Shown here: one piece after another, positions 35,111 through 47,910 of the stretch
How positions within the stretch are numbered: position 1 is the stretch's first letter
Layout: every line of letters starts with the position of its first letter
Source: Capniomyces stellatus
Taxonomy: Eukaryota > Kickxellomycota > Harpellomycetes > Harpellales > Legeriomycetaceae
Assembly: GCA_001661515.1 (NCBI GenBank)
Contig: LUVW01000023.1
Span: forward strand, 376,479-440,478
Reading direction: 5' to 3'
Length of the DNA: 64,000 bases
Translations under genes and position numbers: made by a program
The notes under the pieces: generated by a model
The model's database searches: none
What the model saw: only the letters and a program-made list of their open reading frames with translations
Told to the model about the DNA's origin: nothing

Positions 35111-38100
35111 TTTATTTTATGTGTTGTTGTATAGCTATCAAAGTAAGTAGAAAGGTAAATTCGGTTTATTTAGACGAGATAACAATAGAGCAATGGTAAA
35201 GGAGATAAAAAGCAAAATTATCTTTTTTGGCCGTGTATAGATTTAAATGCTGCTAAATTCAATTCTCCCAACTTTTTTTCTTTTATATTTCACATTAACT
35301 AAATCCAAAAGTCCCACTCACCTTTTTCTTTTTTATTATAAGCCAGTATAATTAAAACAAACCAAGGTGTAGAAGTACAAAACGGAGATTATCTTTTTTA
35401 TTGTTGGTTTTTTCTTTTGATAGTAGTTAAACTCGAAAAATCAGATTGAAGCTAAAGAAACAATCTCCTGCTTTTATAGCATTAGGTTTCTATTCCGCTG
35501 TACTTTTTTTTTACCTTGCTTAATTAACTCTTTTATTTGTCCATCTTTAGAAAATACGTTATTTAAATTATTTATCTAGGCGATTTTAAGATTTGGCATT
35601 AGCAATTTCGGCCTATATTAGCTACACCAATGCTTTGCCATTTAAAAAAGTGCTTTTTGTTTATTTTTATTTATTTACTTTTGTAGTTTATTGGCAACAG
35701 AATCCACACAATAAACAAGATGTTTTAACTTCGTGTATTTTTTCCTTAAAGCAAAACTCCTTGCGTTGCACGAATTTGAAAATCCAACTAATTATAGATT
35801 GCTTTCAACTTTTGATTCATTACTGGATTTTAACAAAAGACTAAATATATTATAATTGACTGGTTTACTTTGTCTTTTAGGTTTGCTCCAAATATTTACA
35901 AATAAAACCTGTCATTATTTACAAACTAATAGGATATGTTTCCAGTTGGGTAGAAGCGTTTTTCAACACTAGAGAATTCCATTGGGCACGCTGTTTGTTT
36001 AATTGACTGCTTTTATTTTCTCTCGCTTTATTGTTGCCATACATATATATATATATTTATATTGTTGGCTCAATGTTTTTCACCATTTCCATTGTCCAGT
36101 ATTACTTCCTCTAGCGTTATTAAATCCGTCTTTGCTTTACCATTTGCAACAATGTTGATTTCTTTTGCTAGTTTGCCTTTATTCTATTCGATTTGGTCTG
36201 CCTTTTTAAAGTTTGTGAAAACTACATACAAGTCTGAAATCAATGGTCCATCTGAGCTTACTACTGCTGGTCTATCATTTCGGTACTACTTCACTGCTAC
36301 TATTGGGCTGCCCTTTAAGTTTATTTTATTTCTATCAGTTGGGTTCTTGTTAAATATAGACCCTTCAAAAAATATGAATCAATTCCTTGGCTTTGACAAC
36401 TAAAAACAAAAATAGGTCTCAATAAAAAAATAAAATTGGGTCATTCGGTTTTCCAGCTAGTAGCCAGTTAAACACAATGGTCCGATTGTTCAAATTGTTT
36501 TTGGTCCAATTATTTTGCTTGGGGCTTTAGAACTGACCAGTCCAATCCATCTGGTTGGTACATCAATGTTGATTAAAAAAACAAACGGGGTGCCTTTACT
36601 GGACTATACAGTGCTATAATTAACAGTATATCATTGAAGATCTAAAATATTAAAAATCTTATAAAATAACATCGTTTTTTTGTTTCTTTTTCTTTTTTTT
36701 TTACAAATTATTTGTTTTGATTTAAAATAACATTACTCGTACAACTGCGGCAAGTACAGGATCTAAATATCAATAACAGGTATTACTACATTAGTGTTAT
36801 TCCAAGTTGAATCTCGGTTGCTCAACGGAAATAAAGAAACGGTTATTTTTTTAAACTTGCCAAACTAATTGAAAATATACTTTCTTTAAAATCCAACACA
36901 AAAAAAAAACCCGCAGCATCTTTTTTAAAAGAATAAATTGGCATTATAACTATTCGTTAAATTGCAATGGTAAATCAATTTCAATTTAGCAAGTTCATAA
37001 ACCAATCTAACGAGTTAGTTCCTTAAACAAAAGTCTTGACAGGCTTCATTTAAAAAAAAATCTTAACAGGTTCAAAAATGATAAACATCGCCAATCGTTT
37101 GAACGGTGTTTTTGAACTTCAAGGACCAAATCAATCAAATCGTCAAAATATGCCATATAACTATCAGCCTTTCTATTTTTTAACTTGGAAGAATTAAAAA
37201 TAACCACCACTACTGCCACGTTAATCGGTCTCGTGGTCAAAACCAAGACGATGTATTTTCAGCCCTATTATAGTAGGCTTCACGTAATTGTCTCTACCAA
37301 TATTGTTGCTCTACACCTTGACCATCACTCTTCCTCTCTCCAGCGATTTCTGTTTGAACTTTGAAGTAGATGATTCTTTATAATTACGGGCATCATCTGT
37401 TCTTGTTAAGAGCTGAAAACCAAAAAATCCACCAAAGAACCATTGTCTTGGCAGGTCAAACTTTATTCATTGTGCCTCAGTCGTAAAGATTCATTTACTT
37501 TTCCATTGAAATTTGCCTGCCATGCCATTTGCTATTTGTCACAGCGTCTACTTGCTATGATTTTTGCCTATTCATCATAGGGTCTATTTTCACCACTTCT
37601 ACTCTATACAAAAAGGTTAATAAGCCGATCATCGCATCAAGGCGTTGCGTTGATAGCTGGCTTAAATGTGCTGCCTCTTTAAAACGAAAAACTAAATGCA
37701 ACATGTGTCAAGTATATCCATATAATTATTATATTTCTCTACGTCCAAGGTAGTCCTGCCATGCTGAATCAGATAAAGTTAATAAAGACTGGTACAAATT
37801 CAAACATCAGTCGATTTGAATCATTATACCTAAACTCCAATATGGGCTAGTCGAGGGTTCTTATTTTATTATTATTATTTTCCCTCCAATTGCTTTTGTG
37901 GCTCTTTTTATTTCTCTAAAAAGATCGACTAGCCCTAGCTTTGATATATTTACTGGACGGCAAACTCCGGCTTAGGCTAGGTAGGGTAGGTTTACTACAG
38001 CAAGACCGCAGATGTCAGAGATAATGTAGCTTGACGCAGAGACCATTCATTATCGTATGCATTTTTACAGCCATTTAAGTTGTTCAAGCATTCTTGGCAC

Positions 38101-39851
38101 TTGGAGCTAAGAGCGTGTTTTTAGTGTGTTTTCTGGAAACTGCGAAACAAAATCTTAAATCCGATAATTTTCACTCTTTTGCAAACAAGCAGTTTTATTG
38201 GAGAGTAGCCCAAGTTGCAGTTACAAATGCCAACATAAAAAGAATCAAGCCAAAGAGAGGATATCTTTATATATAAATTAAAGTTTGAAGTTATATTCTG
38301 AAACAGAGAATCGATTACGAACAAAAACGGCGCAAAAATAAATAAAACGGCAGAAAAGAGAATCCTGGTTAAAAAGAAAAAAAGGGAAAACTAAAAACTG
38401 GAAGTTCCATTTCAGTAAAAAGAGAGTAAAAAAGCAATATTGGCTATTTATCAATTCAGTTGTTGATAAAATGGTTCAAATCAAGCGTAGAAGAAAACTT
38501 GAGAAAATTTTATCTTATAGCGATTTTAATTAGTTGGGTAGTTTTCAAAAACGGAAGGACGATGACAATGCCGTAACAAATATCTAAGAAATGAAGAGTT
38601 TGATTATAGTTATCACACGGTTCAACGTCGTAAAATTCAGTTAAATGGAATACAATTTAGAGCATTTGGCGCTATTAGCTAAATAGAAATTTTTTTCACG
38701 TAAATTTTTTAGGAATCGTACTAACTAAAAGAAAGCGGAAAGACGGTAGTTTTTTTTTTTTACTTTTAGCTTTGGTTTATCGATTTTACTTAATATTGGC
38801 GCCATTTTTTCTCTCAGACGAGTCTGTAAAAAAGTAATCGAGTATGAACGAGCTTCGCAAAGGACCAATCATACGTTAAAATATACAGGATTTTTAACAA
38901 TAAACTCCAATTACAGGTGGGATAACGGCAGTTAAAAAAGGCTATGGAAGATTCTAAATGCTTTTGCTACATGTTACAATTAAATTATTTGTAACGAGGG
39001 TTTAAAATTAGAAACTTTTGCACTTTGTCTTGTAAAAAAAAAACGCTTTTAATAAAAAAAAGCTGAACGAAAAAGTGAAAGAGGTAGAAAAAAAAATCCA
39101 GGAATTAAAAATATGTAATTGTGAAGCAAATTTGCTTTATGAAGCAATAGTACAAATATTTCGTAGAGAAAAAGTATGGGCTCTGCCTATCTCCAATGCA
39201 GCTCTACTATCCAAAGATCAACAAAAGTCAGCATTAGAAGCCAAAGTCAACAGCCTGAAGATAAGCAGGAGAGGATACGGTGATACTTTAAAGGGTTCGT
39301 ATCATTGGTTAGACACCATTCGGCTCAAAAAGCAAGCCAAAGGGAGCTTATGGACTAAGACTCAAAGTAACAGAGGATAGATAGCTGGGGCAAAACCATC
39401 ATCAGTCGTTGGGTTGAAGATTTTTTTTTTTAAAAGTTTTTTAATAAAGGAAAGCAGAGTTAAAAAGAAACTGGAAATAGGTAGAATTGGACCGCTAAAA
39501 AGATTTTTTTAAAAAAAATAATAAATAAGTCGGGCAACTATACCAAAGCTGAGAGATTTATTATAGGTTTCTTCAAGTTGAAAAAGGTGTGCATATTTCA
39601 GATTTAAAGGGGTAAAATTTAAGAATCCAGCAATTTAGAAGACAAGATATTAAGAAACAAAGACATTACACAATTAATAAGTGGGTAGCGAAAAGCGGCA
39701 AAACACCAAGGTCAAGCTTAATTAAGACCATACAGAGCAGAGCAGAACGAGACAAAACAAAACAAAACAAAATCCGATAAAATATAGTGGAAATATAACC
39801 AAAACCAAAGTAGGAAGCGAATATAGTCAAGTTAAATGGGTTACAAATACT
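35111..39851. other. 4.7-kb non-coding region between CRH1-like and F-box genes
   Basis: AT-rich, with divergent genes on either side. Two ORFs stand out slightly but without recognisable domains: 36062-36403 (+), with hydrophobic segments, and 39075-39380 (+), Lys-rich with a possible GTG or upstream start. Neither has splice-linked partners or a homolog I can name. A TA-rich microsatellite lies near 36042-36060. Confidence 0.45.
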
Positions 39852-41735
39852 ATGCAAAGCTATGATAGTTACTCGGCAATTCCGTACGAAGTTAGGCTAA
39901 GGATATTATCGGGATTGAATTATGGCGACTTGCTTGAATGTCAAAAGGTAGGAATCTAACACACCAACTGCATTTATTTGTGTTTCTCAATTTTAACTCA
40001 ATGTCAGTTCCGCTAAAAGCAGATGTCGTTTGAGCATAATAACAGGGTGGTTTTGACCAAAAAAAAAAAGGGGGGGGGGTGAGGATAAAATAAAAAGGAA
40101 ATTGAGGCCAGAACTGAAGTAGAAAAGTAAAGGCTTATAGTACACAGCAAAAAAAAACAGAGCAAAAGTAAAACAAAAGAAATTAATAAAAGTAAAAAAG
40201 TAAAACAGGAGATAGATTGCCTGGTAAAACAGGCTAACAAAAAGAGTAATTAATTAAATAGACAGATAAGGAGTTGGAAGGATAGAAGATTACTTATAAC
40301 ATTGTTGTAACGTAATGCAAAATTAAAACATTGGAGAAATGTTTGGGTTAGACATATGCTGTTGCTAAATTATCCACAGCATAAATGAAAAGGAAATCTT
40401 GTGATATTAATTTTGCATGCCAAAAATATTAATAAAAATTAGACTTGCAAGGCTTGGAGACTAATAGCCACAGAAAGAAATTTAATACCAAAGATACACA
40501 AGAACCTGTTTAGATACGAAGCCAATACAAGTACCAAAACAGCAAGCTGGAAAGATATTCATAAAAAACATCAAAGAGAATTAAACTGGAAAATGCTTAA
40601 GCCACTGTCTACTTATACAAAAAGACCAGCGCTCGCCAATGAGACTGATGGAGAAACTCCAAGCTCGCATGCGCCTTATAGTATGGTGTACCGAAAGCCG
40701 TACATTCTTTCAAAGATAAATGCGAATCAGTACACGCTATACGAAGTAGTGAAAGGGGATGAAGGAGACCAGAAGGGCAGGATAGACACAATCGCAAGTG
40801 AGGTAATGGCATTGGACGTCAGTGCCGTAGATGTTTGCCCAATTAACAAAGTTGTTGTGTTCACACAGCGTGGCTCGGATATAATGGTTAAGCCCATAAA
40901 TGAGGATCGTGTTTTGTTTGAGTTGGCGGGGCGGGGGCTTATCACGTGTGTGTCAATTTCAGGAGATTATATTGCGATTGGAAAGATGAATGGCAACGTA
41001 GTGATAGTTAACTGGAGAACAAATGTTTTAGCGTCGTACAGGGAGACAAGCAACATTAAGGTTTGCTCAACAAGCTTTTTGGGCTCAGATTTGCTTTTGA
41101 CAATAGACAATGATTGGAATTACAAGACAATCCGATTTTCCGGTAGCCAGGCAACACGAGAGGATATAGCATTCGGTACCCTGGAAGTGCCAAAAAAGGC
41201 CCAAGCAAGCTTTGAAGCTGTAGGATATGGAGTCAAGGGCGAGGACATCAAAGAGGCTGACGAAAACAGTGCTTACCCTGTTCCTCAACTCCAGCCAGAC
41301 AATTTGCAGATTTGGCCAGACTCTACTGCGCCAAACTCATTTTTGGCCATTGCTTGGTGCGAATCACAAGTCCAGTACGCCCAAATCACCTTAAATCCTA
41401 CCAACAGCCAGCCGCCTAGCCACCACATTGACCTGTTCTCCATAAACTCCACCAAATCCTACATCTGCCGCGGTGCCCACCCAAGAAGGCTGTTGTTGTG
41501 TACGCGTGGCTATCTAGAATCCAAGGCCAAAATCTTTTCCTTTTCACTTGAGCACGATCAGTCTGTCTCCGATACCGACTTGTCAGCCTCCAATTTATCG
41601 CTTGATGATGTACTATTTGAGGTAGACTTTGATGTTTCGTCAAAAGACTCCATAGTATGTTTATCTGCTATGGACAACGACAATCTGATCACCGCGTTAA
41701 GTGACGGAACCATATGTTGCCATTCCTTTGCCTAG
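39852..41735 (+). CDS. F-box / beta-propeller-like protein
   Basis: Two exons: 39852-39947 and 40443-41735, 462 aa, phase 0 at the junction. The donor is GTAGGA and the acceptor AAATTAG; the 495-nt intron is the longest in the window. Splicing rebuilds a complete F-box: IPYEVRLRILSGLNYGDLLECQK from exon 1 joins TCKAWRLIATERNL from exon 2, with the expected Pro, Leu, Asp-Leu and Cys-Lys-x-Trp positions. The segment after it (NLF...W...HQRELNWKMLKPL) is typical of F-box/WD proteins. The rest (about 90-460) is beta-rich with repeated hydrophobic-x-Ser-x-Asp/Gly blades (FTQRGSDIMVKPI, ISGDYIAIGKMNGNVVIVNW, SALDGTICCH-like end), consistent with a degenerate beta-propeller. By family it would recruit substrates to an SCF ubiquitin ligase; the substrate is unknown. 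A Met start at 40593 alone would miss the F-box. Confidence 0.8.
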
Positions 41736-42317
41736 ATTTTTCAACTTTTCTAGGTTTTTTTTTGTTTACATTCTTCCATTCTTTTTAACCTCTTGGTTTT
41801 CACACTTTTTTTTTATCTACTTTTCTATTTTATTGTTTTTGTATTTACTATCGATATATTGGCAATTTGGTACCCCCGGCTTTTCTTTTCTTTTTCAAAT
41901 CACCCACCTGTTTATGTTGTCCACTTTACACACACACCACAAACCTTTTCTTGATATATAACACTACTACACCACTACATCTAGCACTTCTTGTTTATAA
42001 TAATGCAATGTAATGTTATGGTAGAAAAAAAGTGGAAAAAGTTAAAACATGATTGCAGTGACTGTTTAGTTTTTATTTTAATGACAGATGGAACGTAATA
42101 TATTTTAAAGTTTATTCAACTTGGTTGTTATTTTAAATATATTTAAATAGTGAATCGAAAATTTATTTATTTATTTATTTTTAAAAAAAAAACAAGATTG
42201 GAATATGAATAAAGCTATGTCCATAAAGGTGGGTTGGGAATGCTAGTAGACGTCGAATTAGAGCCTATTTTAGACAGGTTACAATCCATTTACAATTAGC
42301 CTTTTGCGTGAAAACAG
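41736..42317. other. Intergenic region between convergent genes
   Basis: Non-coding, T-rich then A-rich, between the F-box and kinase stop codons. Contains a (TTTA)n tract near 42160-42181. Confidence 0.5.
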
Positions 42318-45221
42318 TCAAATACTTCTTTCAATCAGATCCAGCTTGAGGTCCAAGTTCAGGTCCAACTTGGAGTCACTAAACATAAAGTCGCAATTCA
42401 GTGGGCTGAGGTTTGTAGCGGAAATGTAATCCATGTTAACACTGTTATCTAAAACAAAGCCATACTCGCTATTAAGGTTATACACTCCACTACTTTCATT
42501 TTTTTGGTTCGTTGAGGGAAGTTTTTTGTATTCAAACTCTAGATAGTTGTCAATAATACTAGAGTACTTGGTTATATCTAGAGGATCACTGGAATAGGTT
42601 TCGTTGGCAACCAATGTTTTTATTTTTTGCCGGCTTGCCCGTTTGTCCAGGTTTACTATCTTTGGGCTAATTTGCGGCGTTTTATTTTTGTTTCTGGGTT
42701 TGCTTTGCAGGCCTTTGTTATTTATACTACAGTTAGATTTGGGGATGGTGTTGCTTTTATTGGCCAGATAGCTATTTGGTGTGTTGTTAAGATTTAATTT
42801 TGGGGTCTTTGGCGACTCTAGAAGACTTTGGCTAATTGTTGGTGTGTGTTCCGGTGTTGTTTGTACTTTGTCTTTGATAAACCCGATTTTATCATAATAG
42901 TTATTTGCTGCTGAGCTGCTGAGCCGGTCGTTCGAGTAATCTGACGAATCTAAAGACTCGGACGAATCGTCTTGCGTAGATTCCAATCTTTGCTCACAAA
43001 TCACTGAATTTATCGACGAGTTTGCCTCGTTATATCCAAAATCAGGCGTTGATACATAGTTTGGCTTTTTTGATATCTTGGAAAAGTAGTCGGGTACCAC
43101 TTGAGTCGGTCTCATTGTGTCAAAGTAGGTGACAGACTTGGCTTCATGCAATAAAGTTCCTGAATCCTCCTCCCTTTGGTTATATACCTCGCTGTACGCC
43201 GAGATGTCTGCAGAGCTGTGTTCTGGTTGCTCCTTTCTTAGAGCAAGGCTGGATATTGCCTTTGATGTAGTAAGCAGTCGTTTAATGGTGCCATTTTCCT
43301 CTGTTCTAGTTTTTTTTATCTTTGTGCCTTTCTTTTCTCCATTGTTACTTAGTTCTGTCAAAGATTCTAGAACAATTTTTGGGAACCTTAGCTTGATTTG
43401 CGATTTTAGACTAGGGCCTTTCCCCTTTAGATCTGCCAAACTCTCTACCAAATCCCCGCCATACCAGTTTGTCTTGTTGCCACCAGCTCCACCCAGCTTT
43501 AAACCAGCCCATCCCTTTAAATCCAAACGGCCGCCCATAAGCTTACTTGTTTCCAAGTTAGCACTTGATTTGTACTTTGGCTTTAAGGTATTGTACACGG
43601 ACAGATTGGCCCTCTTGGAATTTGCCTCTGAGGTCTGAGAGTCAATTAGCTCACTCAGTCTGTTGTTTTTTCTGCTCGAGTTAATCAGCTTTTGCTTTAG
43701 CTTGTTCGCACTAGGAGCCTTTTTGCTTGGCTTAGGCTCCAGTGCCTTTGTACTTTTCGATATTGGTGAATTTTTTGTGTCGCTTTTGCCCACTTTACCC
43801 TCATCGATATACGTTTGATACATGTTGAAGTGACTACGCGTAGTTGCGGTTTTGTTTTTCTTTCGAAGCTTCGTCTTTTTTGAAAGGCTTTGGAGCTTGA
43901 AGCTGTTTCCAAACTGCTCGTACTCATCGTTTATCAACCCAAACGAGTCGCCCGACGTTTTTGATAGCAGCCTTGGCCTACACTCTGCGCTTCCCTCACT
44001 TCCTACTGCCTCCTTTAACATATTCATTTCATTCACCTTGTTGTTGTAGTTATCCAAGCTTTCTTTTATTATCTTTGATTTTTTCTCCATCATTTCTTTA
44101 TATTCATCTCGACTCATCTTTGAGTTTTTCCTTAAAACCCGCCTAACCGAGCTTAGTGACTCCCCCGCTTTTGCTCTGAATCTCGGACTAAGCGTCAGCA
44201 TCTCCTCAATAACCTCAACCAACCCATCAGCAAAGCCTTCAAATGTTTTTGCAAGGCTTTTTTCAAGCGGTCTGATGCAAGAATTTCCAACATTCTCCAA
44301 TTCAACTGAGGTGTTATCTGGCAAGCCATAGTATGTACAAGAAGGAAATGGAACCTTTAGTTTCTGTGCAGCCTCTATTCCCTCCTCCCAGTAGCAAAAC
44401 TTTTTCTTAAAGCTGCCAAAGTTCAGGCCAAACGCATCCTTTGTTGGTAGCAGTTTAACTACATCAAATATTCTTCGTAGCTGATCAACTTGATTCATTC
44501 CTGGGAAAATAGGGTGAAGAATTAGCAATTCTGCAGCAATAGTTCCAACTGCCCACACATCAATCGGCGCGCCATAATTTTCAAATTTAAATAACACTTC
44601 TGGTGCCCTATACCACCTAGTGCTTACATACGTTGTCAAAGGTCTCTCGGTTTTGGCTTTACTGCTATCCGTATTTACTATCGTGGTATCATTCTCTTTG
44701 TTGCCCAGCTCTTCATCCATTTCGCTATCGCTTGTCAATCCACGAACTAGGCCAAAATCTGCTATCTTTGCCAGCATTTTGCCATTTTCAAGCTTGCTGA
44801 TGAGTATATTCTCGGGCTTTATGTCTCTATGAAAGTATCCTGACGAGTGAACATAATCCAATCCATCCAAAATCTGGCTTGTTATGTCCAAAACGAAAAT
44901 CTCGTGCTTCAGTGGGTTATCTTTTATATCCACTTTTATGTTTTCAGATTCCTTCTGCATGTAGTCAAAAAGGTTAAATTCCATGTACTCAAACACCAAA
45001 ATCGACCTATAATCGTCTCTGAAAGTTTCTATCAACTTTATCACATTTGTATGGCAAAGTGTCTCTAGCACAGCTGCTTCCACTATTGCGGCCGAGTCCT
45101 TCCAGTGCCTCTTCTTCATTTTCTTAATTGCCACTCTGGCATTGGTCTTTTTGTCCGTTGCAAGCACAACAGAACTAAACGCACCTTCTCCAATCTCGTG
45201 TTCAACTTCAAACCTGTTCAT
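42318..45221 (-). CDS. RCK/MAK/Ime2-family Ser/Thr kinase with long tail
   Basis: 967 aa, one exon. The kinase domain spans about 4-370: Gly loop GEGAFSS (11-17), Lys33 (VAIKK), Glu48, catalytic HRD (131-133) with K135 and N138, DFG (155-157), T-T-Y (196-198) in the activation loop, STRWYRAPE (200-209). The TxY plus STRWYRAPE combination places it in the RCK branch of CMGC kinases (animal MAK/ICK, fungal Ime2, Pit1/Mde3), linked to meiosis, cell-cycle exit or cilia. The activation segment is lengthened by about 25 mostly acidic residues (SDSEMDEELGNKEND region). The remaining ~600 residues are low-complexity (Lys/Ser/Asn-rich) and probably disordered. It ends in a short Asp/Leu repeat (LDLNLDLKLDL). 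Coding-strand composition switches from G-rich in the kinase half to C-rich in the tail. Confidence 0.88.
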   Translation of the reverse strand: MNRFEVEHEIGEGAFSSVVLATDKKTNARVAIKKMKKRHWKDSAAIVEAAVLETLCHTNVIKLIETFRDDYRSILVFEYMEFNLFDYMQKESENIKVDIKDNPLKHEIFVLDITSQILDGLDYVHSSGYFHRDIKPENILISKLENGKMLAKIADFGLVRGLTSDSEMDEELGNKENDTTIVNTDSSKAKTERPLTTYVSTRWYRAPEVLFKFENYGAPIDVWAVGTIAAELLILHPIFPGMNQVDQLRRIFDVVKLLPTKDAFGLNFGSFKKKFCYWEEGIEAAQKLKVPFPSCTYYGLPDNTSVELENVGNSCIRPLEKSLAKTFEGFADGLVEVIEEMLTLSPRFRAKAGESLSSVRRVLRKNSKMSRDEYKEMMEKKSKIIKESLDNYNNKVNEMNMLKEAVGSEGSAECRPRLLSKTSGDSFGLINDEYEQFGNSFKLQSLSKKTKLRKKNKTATTRSHFNMYQTYIDEGKVGKSDTKNSPISKSTKALEPKPSKKAPSANKLKQKLINSSRKNNRLSELIDSQTSEANSKRANLSVYNTLKPKYKSSANLETSKLMGGRLDLKGWAGLKLGGAGGNKTNWYGGDLVESLADLKGKGPSLKSQIKLRFPKIVLESLTELSNNGEKKGTKIKKTRTEENGTIKRLLTTSKAISSLALRKEQPEHSSADISAYSEVYNQREEDSGTLLHEAKSVTYFDTMRPTQVVPDYFSKISKKPNYVSTPDFGYNEANSSINSVICEQRLESTQDDSSESLDSSDYSNDRLSSSAANNYYDKIGFIKDKVQTTPEHTPTISQSLLESPKTPKLNLNNTPNSYLANKSNTIPKSNCSINNKGLQSKPRNKNKTPQISPKIVNLDKRASRQKIKTLVANETYSSDPLDITKYSSIIDNYLEFEYKKLPSTNQKNESSGVYNLNSEYGFVLDNSVNMDYISATNLSPLNCDFMFSDSKLDLNLDLKLDLIERSI

Positions 45222-46689
45222 ATTTCTCTTCTTTTATCTCTTCTTTCTCTTTATAGTTCAGTTCCAAATAAATAGATGTACGAGTACTAGCACCTTTTGT
45301 TTTTTTTTACTATAATCACGGGGAGCAGAATTTGGTATTGTTTCCACGTAGTTCGCAGTGTATCTGATATTTTACTTTCTACAACCAAATATAAACAGCA
45401 ATGTATTAGGTAAAAATAAAATAAAAAAGGCGAGTTACAAGTATAGTTGATACCGATGCACTCCAAGTTGTATCAAAGCGGTGGTATAGTTGTAGTTGCT
45501 ATCAATATCGTTCGTGTTTACCAGTTTAAAACGCGTAGACAATTTAAAACCAGCTATGATCGGTGCTTCTTTTTACCTATTCGCTACCCCGAGTGATGTT
45601 ATGCAATACAGCAACTGTAATAACCCCGGTACACCTCTGGGATTTATCTTATATACTACAGCACGTGCAAGTTTAGGACCAAGGAACTGAAAATATTCTA
45701 TGATTATTGTATACGTAGTCTCTAATCTTCTAAAAACTTCTAAGTGTGGTTTTTTTTGTCGTTTTTGGGGTAGAAATGAAAGTAAAAGCAAGGGTATAGG
45801 TCCAGTTGTATTTGTAGCTGTATATGTAGAATAAAGTGCTATATCGTCCGCTCTAGTCCTTTAATCCTTGACGTTTGTATTTTGGTGGGGTTTATCGATT
45901 CTGAAATAAAAAGGACTAAACAAGCCGAAGTTTGTTTGACGTCTTAGATAGTCTCAAGTGAAGAAAAAGCAACTACTTGAAATAATGTATCGGAATTTTC
46001 AAACACGCCAAAAAAAACTTTGCAATTTATTATACCATAAACAAGTAAAAAAATCCAAGTCGCAGAACTATCAGCTCATGCAAGGAATGGCAGTGCTAGA
46101 TAAGCGCCAAAGTATTGTTTGGATTTTGTAAATCTTTTGTTCTATTTCCTCTCTATTTGAAGCAATAAATAAACGCTATTATAGTTTAAAGTCTTGTACA
46201 AGTAACATCAACAATAGTCCTTCTAGACATAATTATCCGTTTAAATTCGCTTTAAACCACTATAGTCCTTGTCGAACTATTTAGTTTCAACGAGAACAAG
46301 GAACTTTCTTTCAGGATTTTGTCCTTTTCAAATCGCGTATTATATTATTGTTAACATTTCTCTTACTAGTGTGCTATAAATGTGCTTTTTGCCATCGAAT
46401 ACTTGTAATGATTATTTAGAGCACAAGCCCAGAATTGTCAAGTTTTATATTGTGCCAAGTAGATGTTTTCTTCGTTTACCTTTAATTATTAGAGGCTAAT
46501 TGTTTGGTGTTTTGTTGAAGAAAATCAATCGAGTTTTAATTTCTTGTCCAATCTACAATTGAAATAACGATTATTCAAATGTTGATTTACACGCAATTCG
46601 GCTTGAACTTTTGTTGTAGCTTGATTTTTAATACTTTAATTTCAGGGTTTTCCTCTAGTTTTCAACTTTTGGCCAAGTATGATTAACAC

Positions 46690-46760
46690 TTATTCTGCAT
46701 ATTTTATTCTGTATATTTTATTCTATATCTTTTATTCTATATCTTTTATTCTGTATCTTT
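46690..46760 (+). repeat. 14-15-bp tandem repeat
   Basis: Five imperfect copies of a TATTCTGTATCTTT-type unit. Non-coding. Confidence 0.8.
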
Positions 46761-47910
46761 TGTTTGTTTTCAGCTTTGTTTTCAGTTTTACCTCAGGTAG
46801 TTTTAGCGTTGTGTCTCTTTTAGTGGGTAAGGAAAAGGTAGTTTAAATAAATATTACTTTTTTTTGAGCCCATTATTACTTTTATTATTGTTAGCACCTT
46901 TTTTTATCAATATCATTATTATTACTACCTTTTTACCTTTTTTAGCATTGTTGTTTTAAACTTAATTTGTACCCAGCTAATTATATTGCTGGAGAATCAA
47001 ACTTGGTTGTAGAATTAAACCGAATAATCACGTTTTTATACACAATAAACAATGCTAGAAGTCAGGTAAATTAGTATTCTGTAGTACCCACGTTTATTCT
47101 TAAACGTGTTTTATTGAAAAACCAATTGCCTTTTATTTAATTTTAATCCTTTATACCTCGTTCTCTTTTGAATAAATGCAAAGTTGGCAGTCGAGCTGGG
47201 TATATTCTAGTTTATACCACTGGCATTTCATTCATGTATGGATGTGTCAAACACAAGTTGCTCAACAGGCACTAATTGATAATAACTAATTCGAGAGAAG
47301 AAGAGGGGGCGGGGGGCGAGAGATGTAGCCATAACCCGTGACATGAATAACAGGCTTTAGTTGCTAATAAATCACTAGGCAGTAAAGTGGTAGTAAAATA
47401 TCACAAAAAGTATTGGAATAGTAAAATGGAAATAGAAAATCGGGCTGCTTAAATTGTAAACACTGTCTGTTGTTTATATTCCTTGAGTATACATATGAAG
47501 GGAATAATGCTTTATTGAGCAATTTGAAAATGTAACATTATTCGATTGTTAAATTTGGTCATGTATATATGTTAACAATAGTTGTTCAATAATTACTGTT
47601 GGAAGTTTGGAGTGGCTGAGAAATGGTTATTGAATTAATTGGAGGCGTACTAACAAAGGAAAAATAAGAAAAGTATCATTATCTTAATTCAACCATCCCA
47701 AATGTAATGTATTATGTCGTTGGGTTAGTTTTTATATTGATAGTATTCTTCCCTCTTCCCTATTTTTTTCTACTTTTTTTTAAGGCCAACTTGGTTAATC
47801 GATAATTCCTGCAACGTATGCTTTTACTATCAATTGCAACTGCAACCCAATTAAAATTCCAAAAAAATATGTAGCTTATAGCTTAAGTTGCGATTTAAAT
47901 CACATCAACT

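Noticed and set aside
36062..36403. 113-aa hydrophobic ORF
   Set aside because: No recognised family, codon use not distinct from surrounding non-coding DNA, and no splice-linked exons; kept only as a note in the region entry.
39075..39380. 101-aa Lys-rich ORF possibly from a degraded element
   Set aside because: No transposase or RT motif, no terminal repeats seen nearby and no clear start codon.
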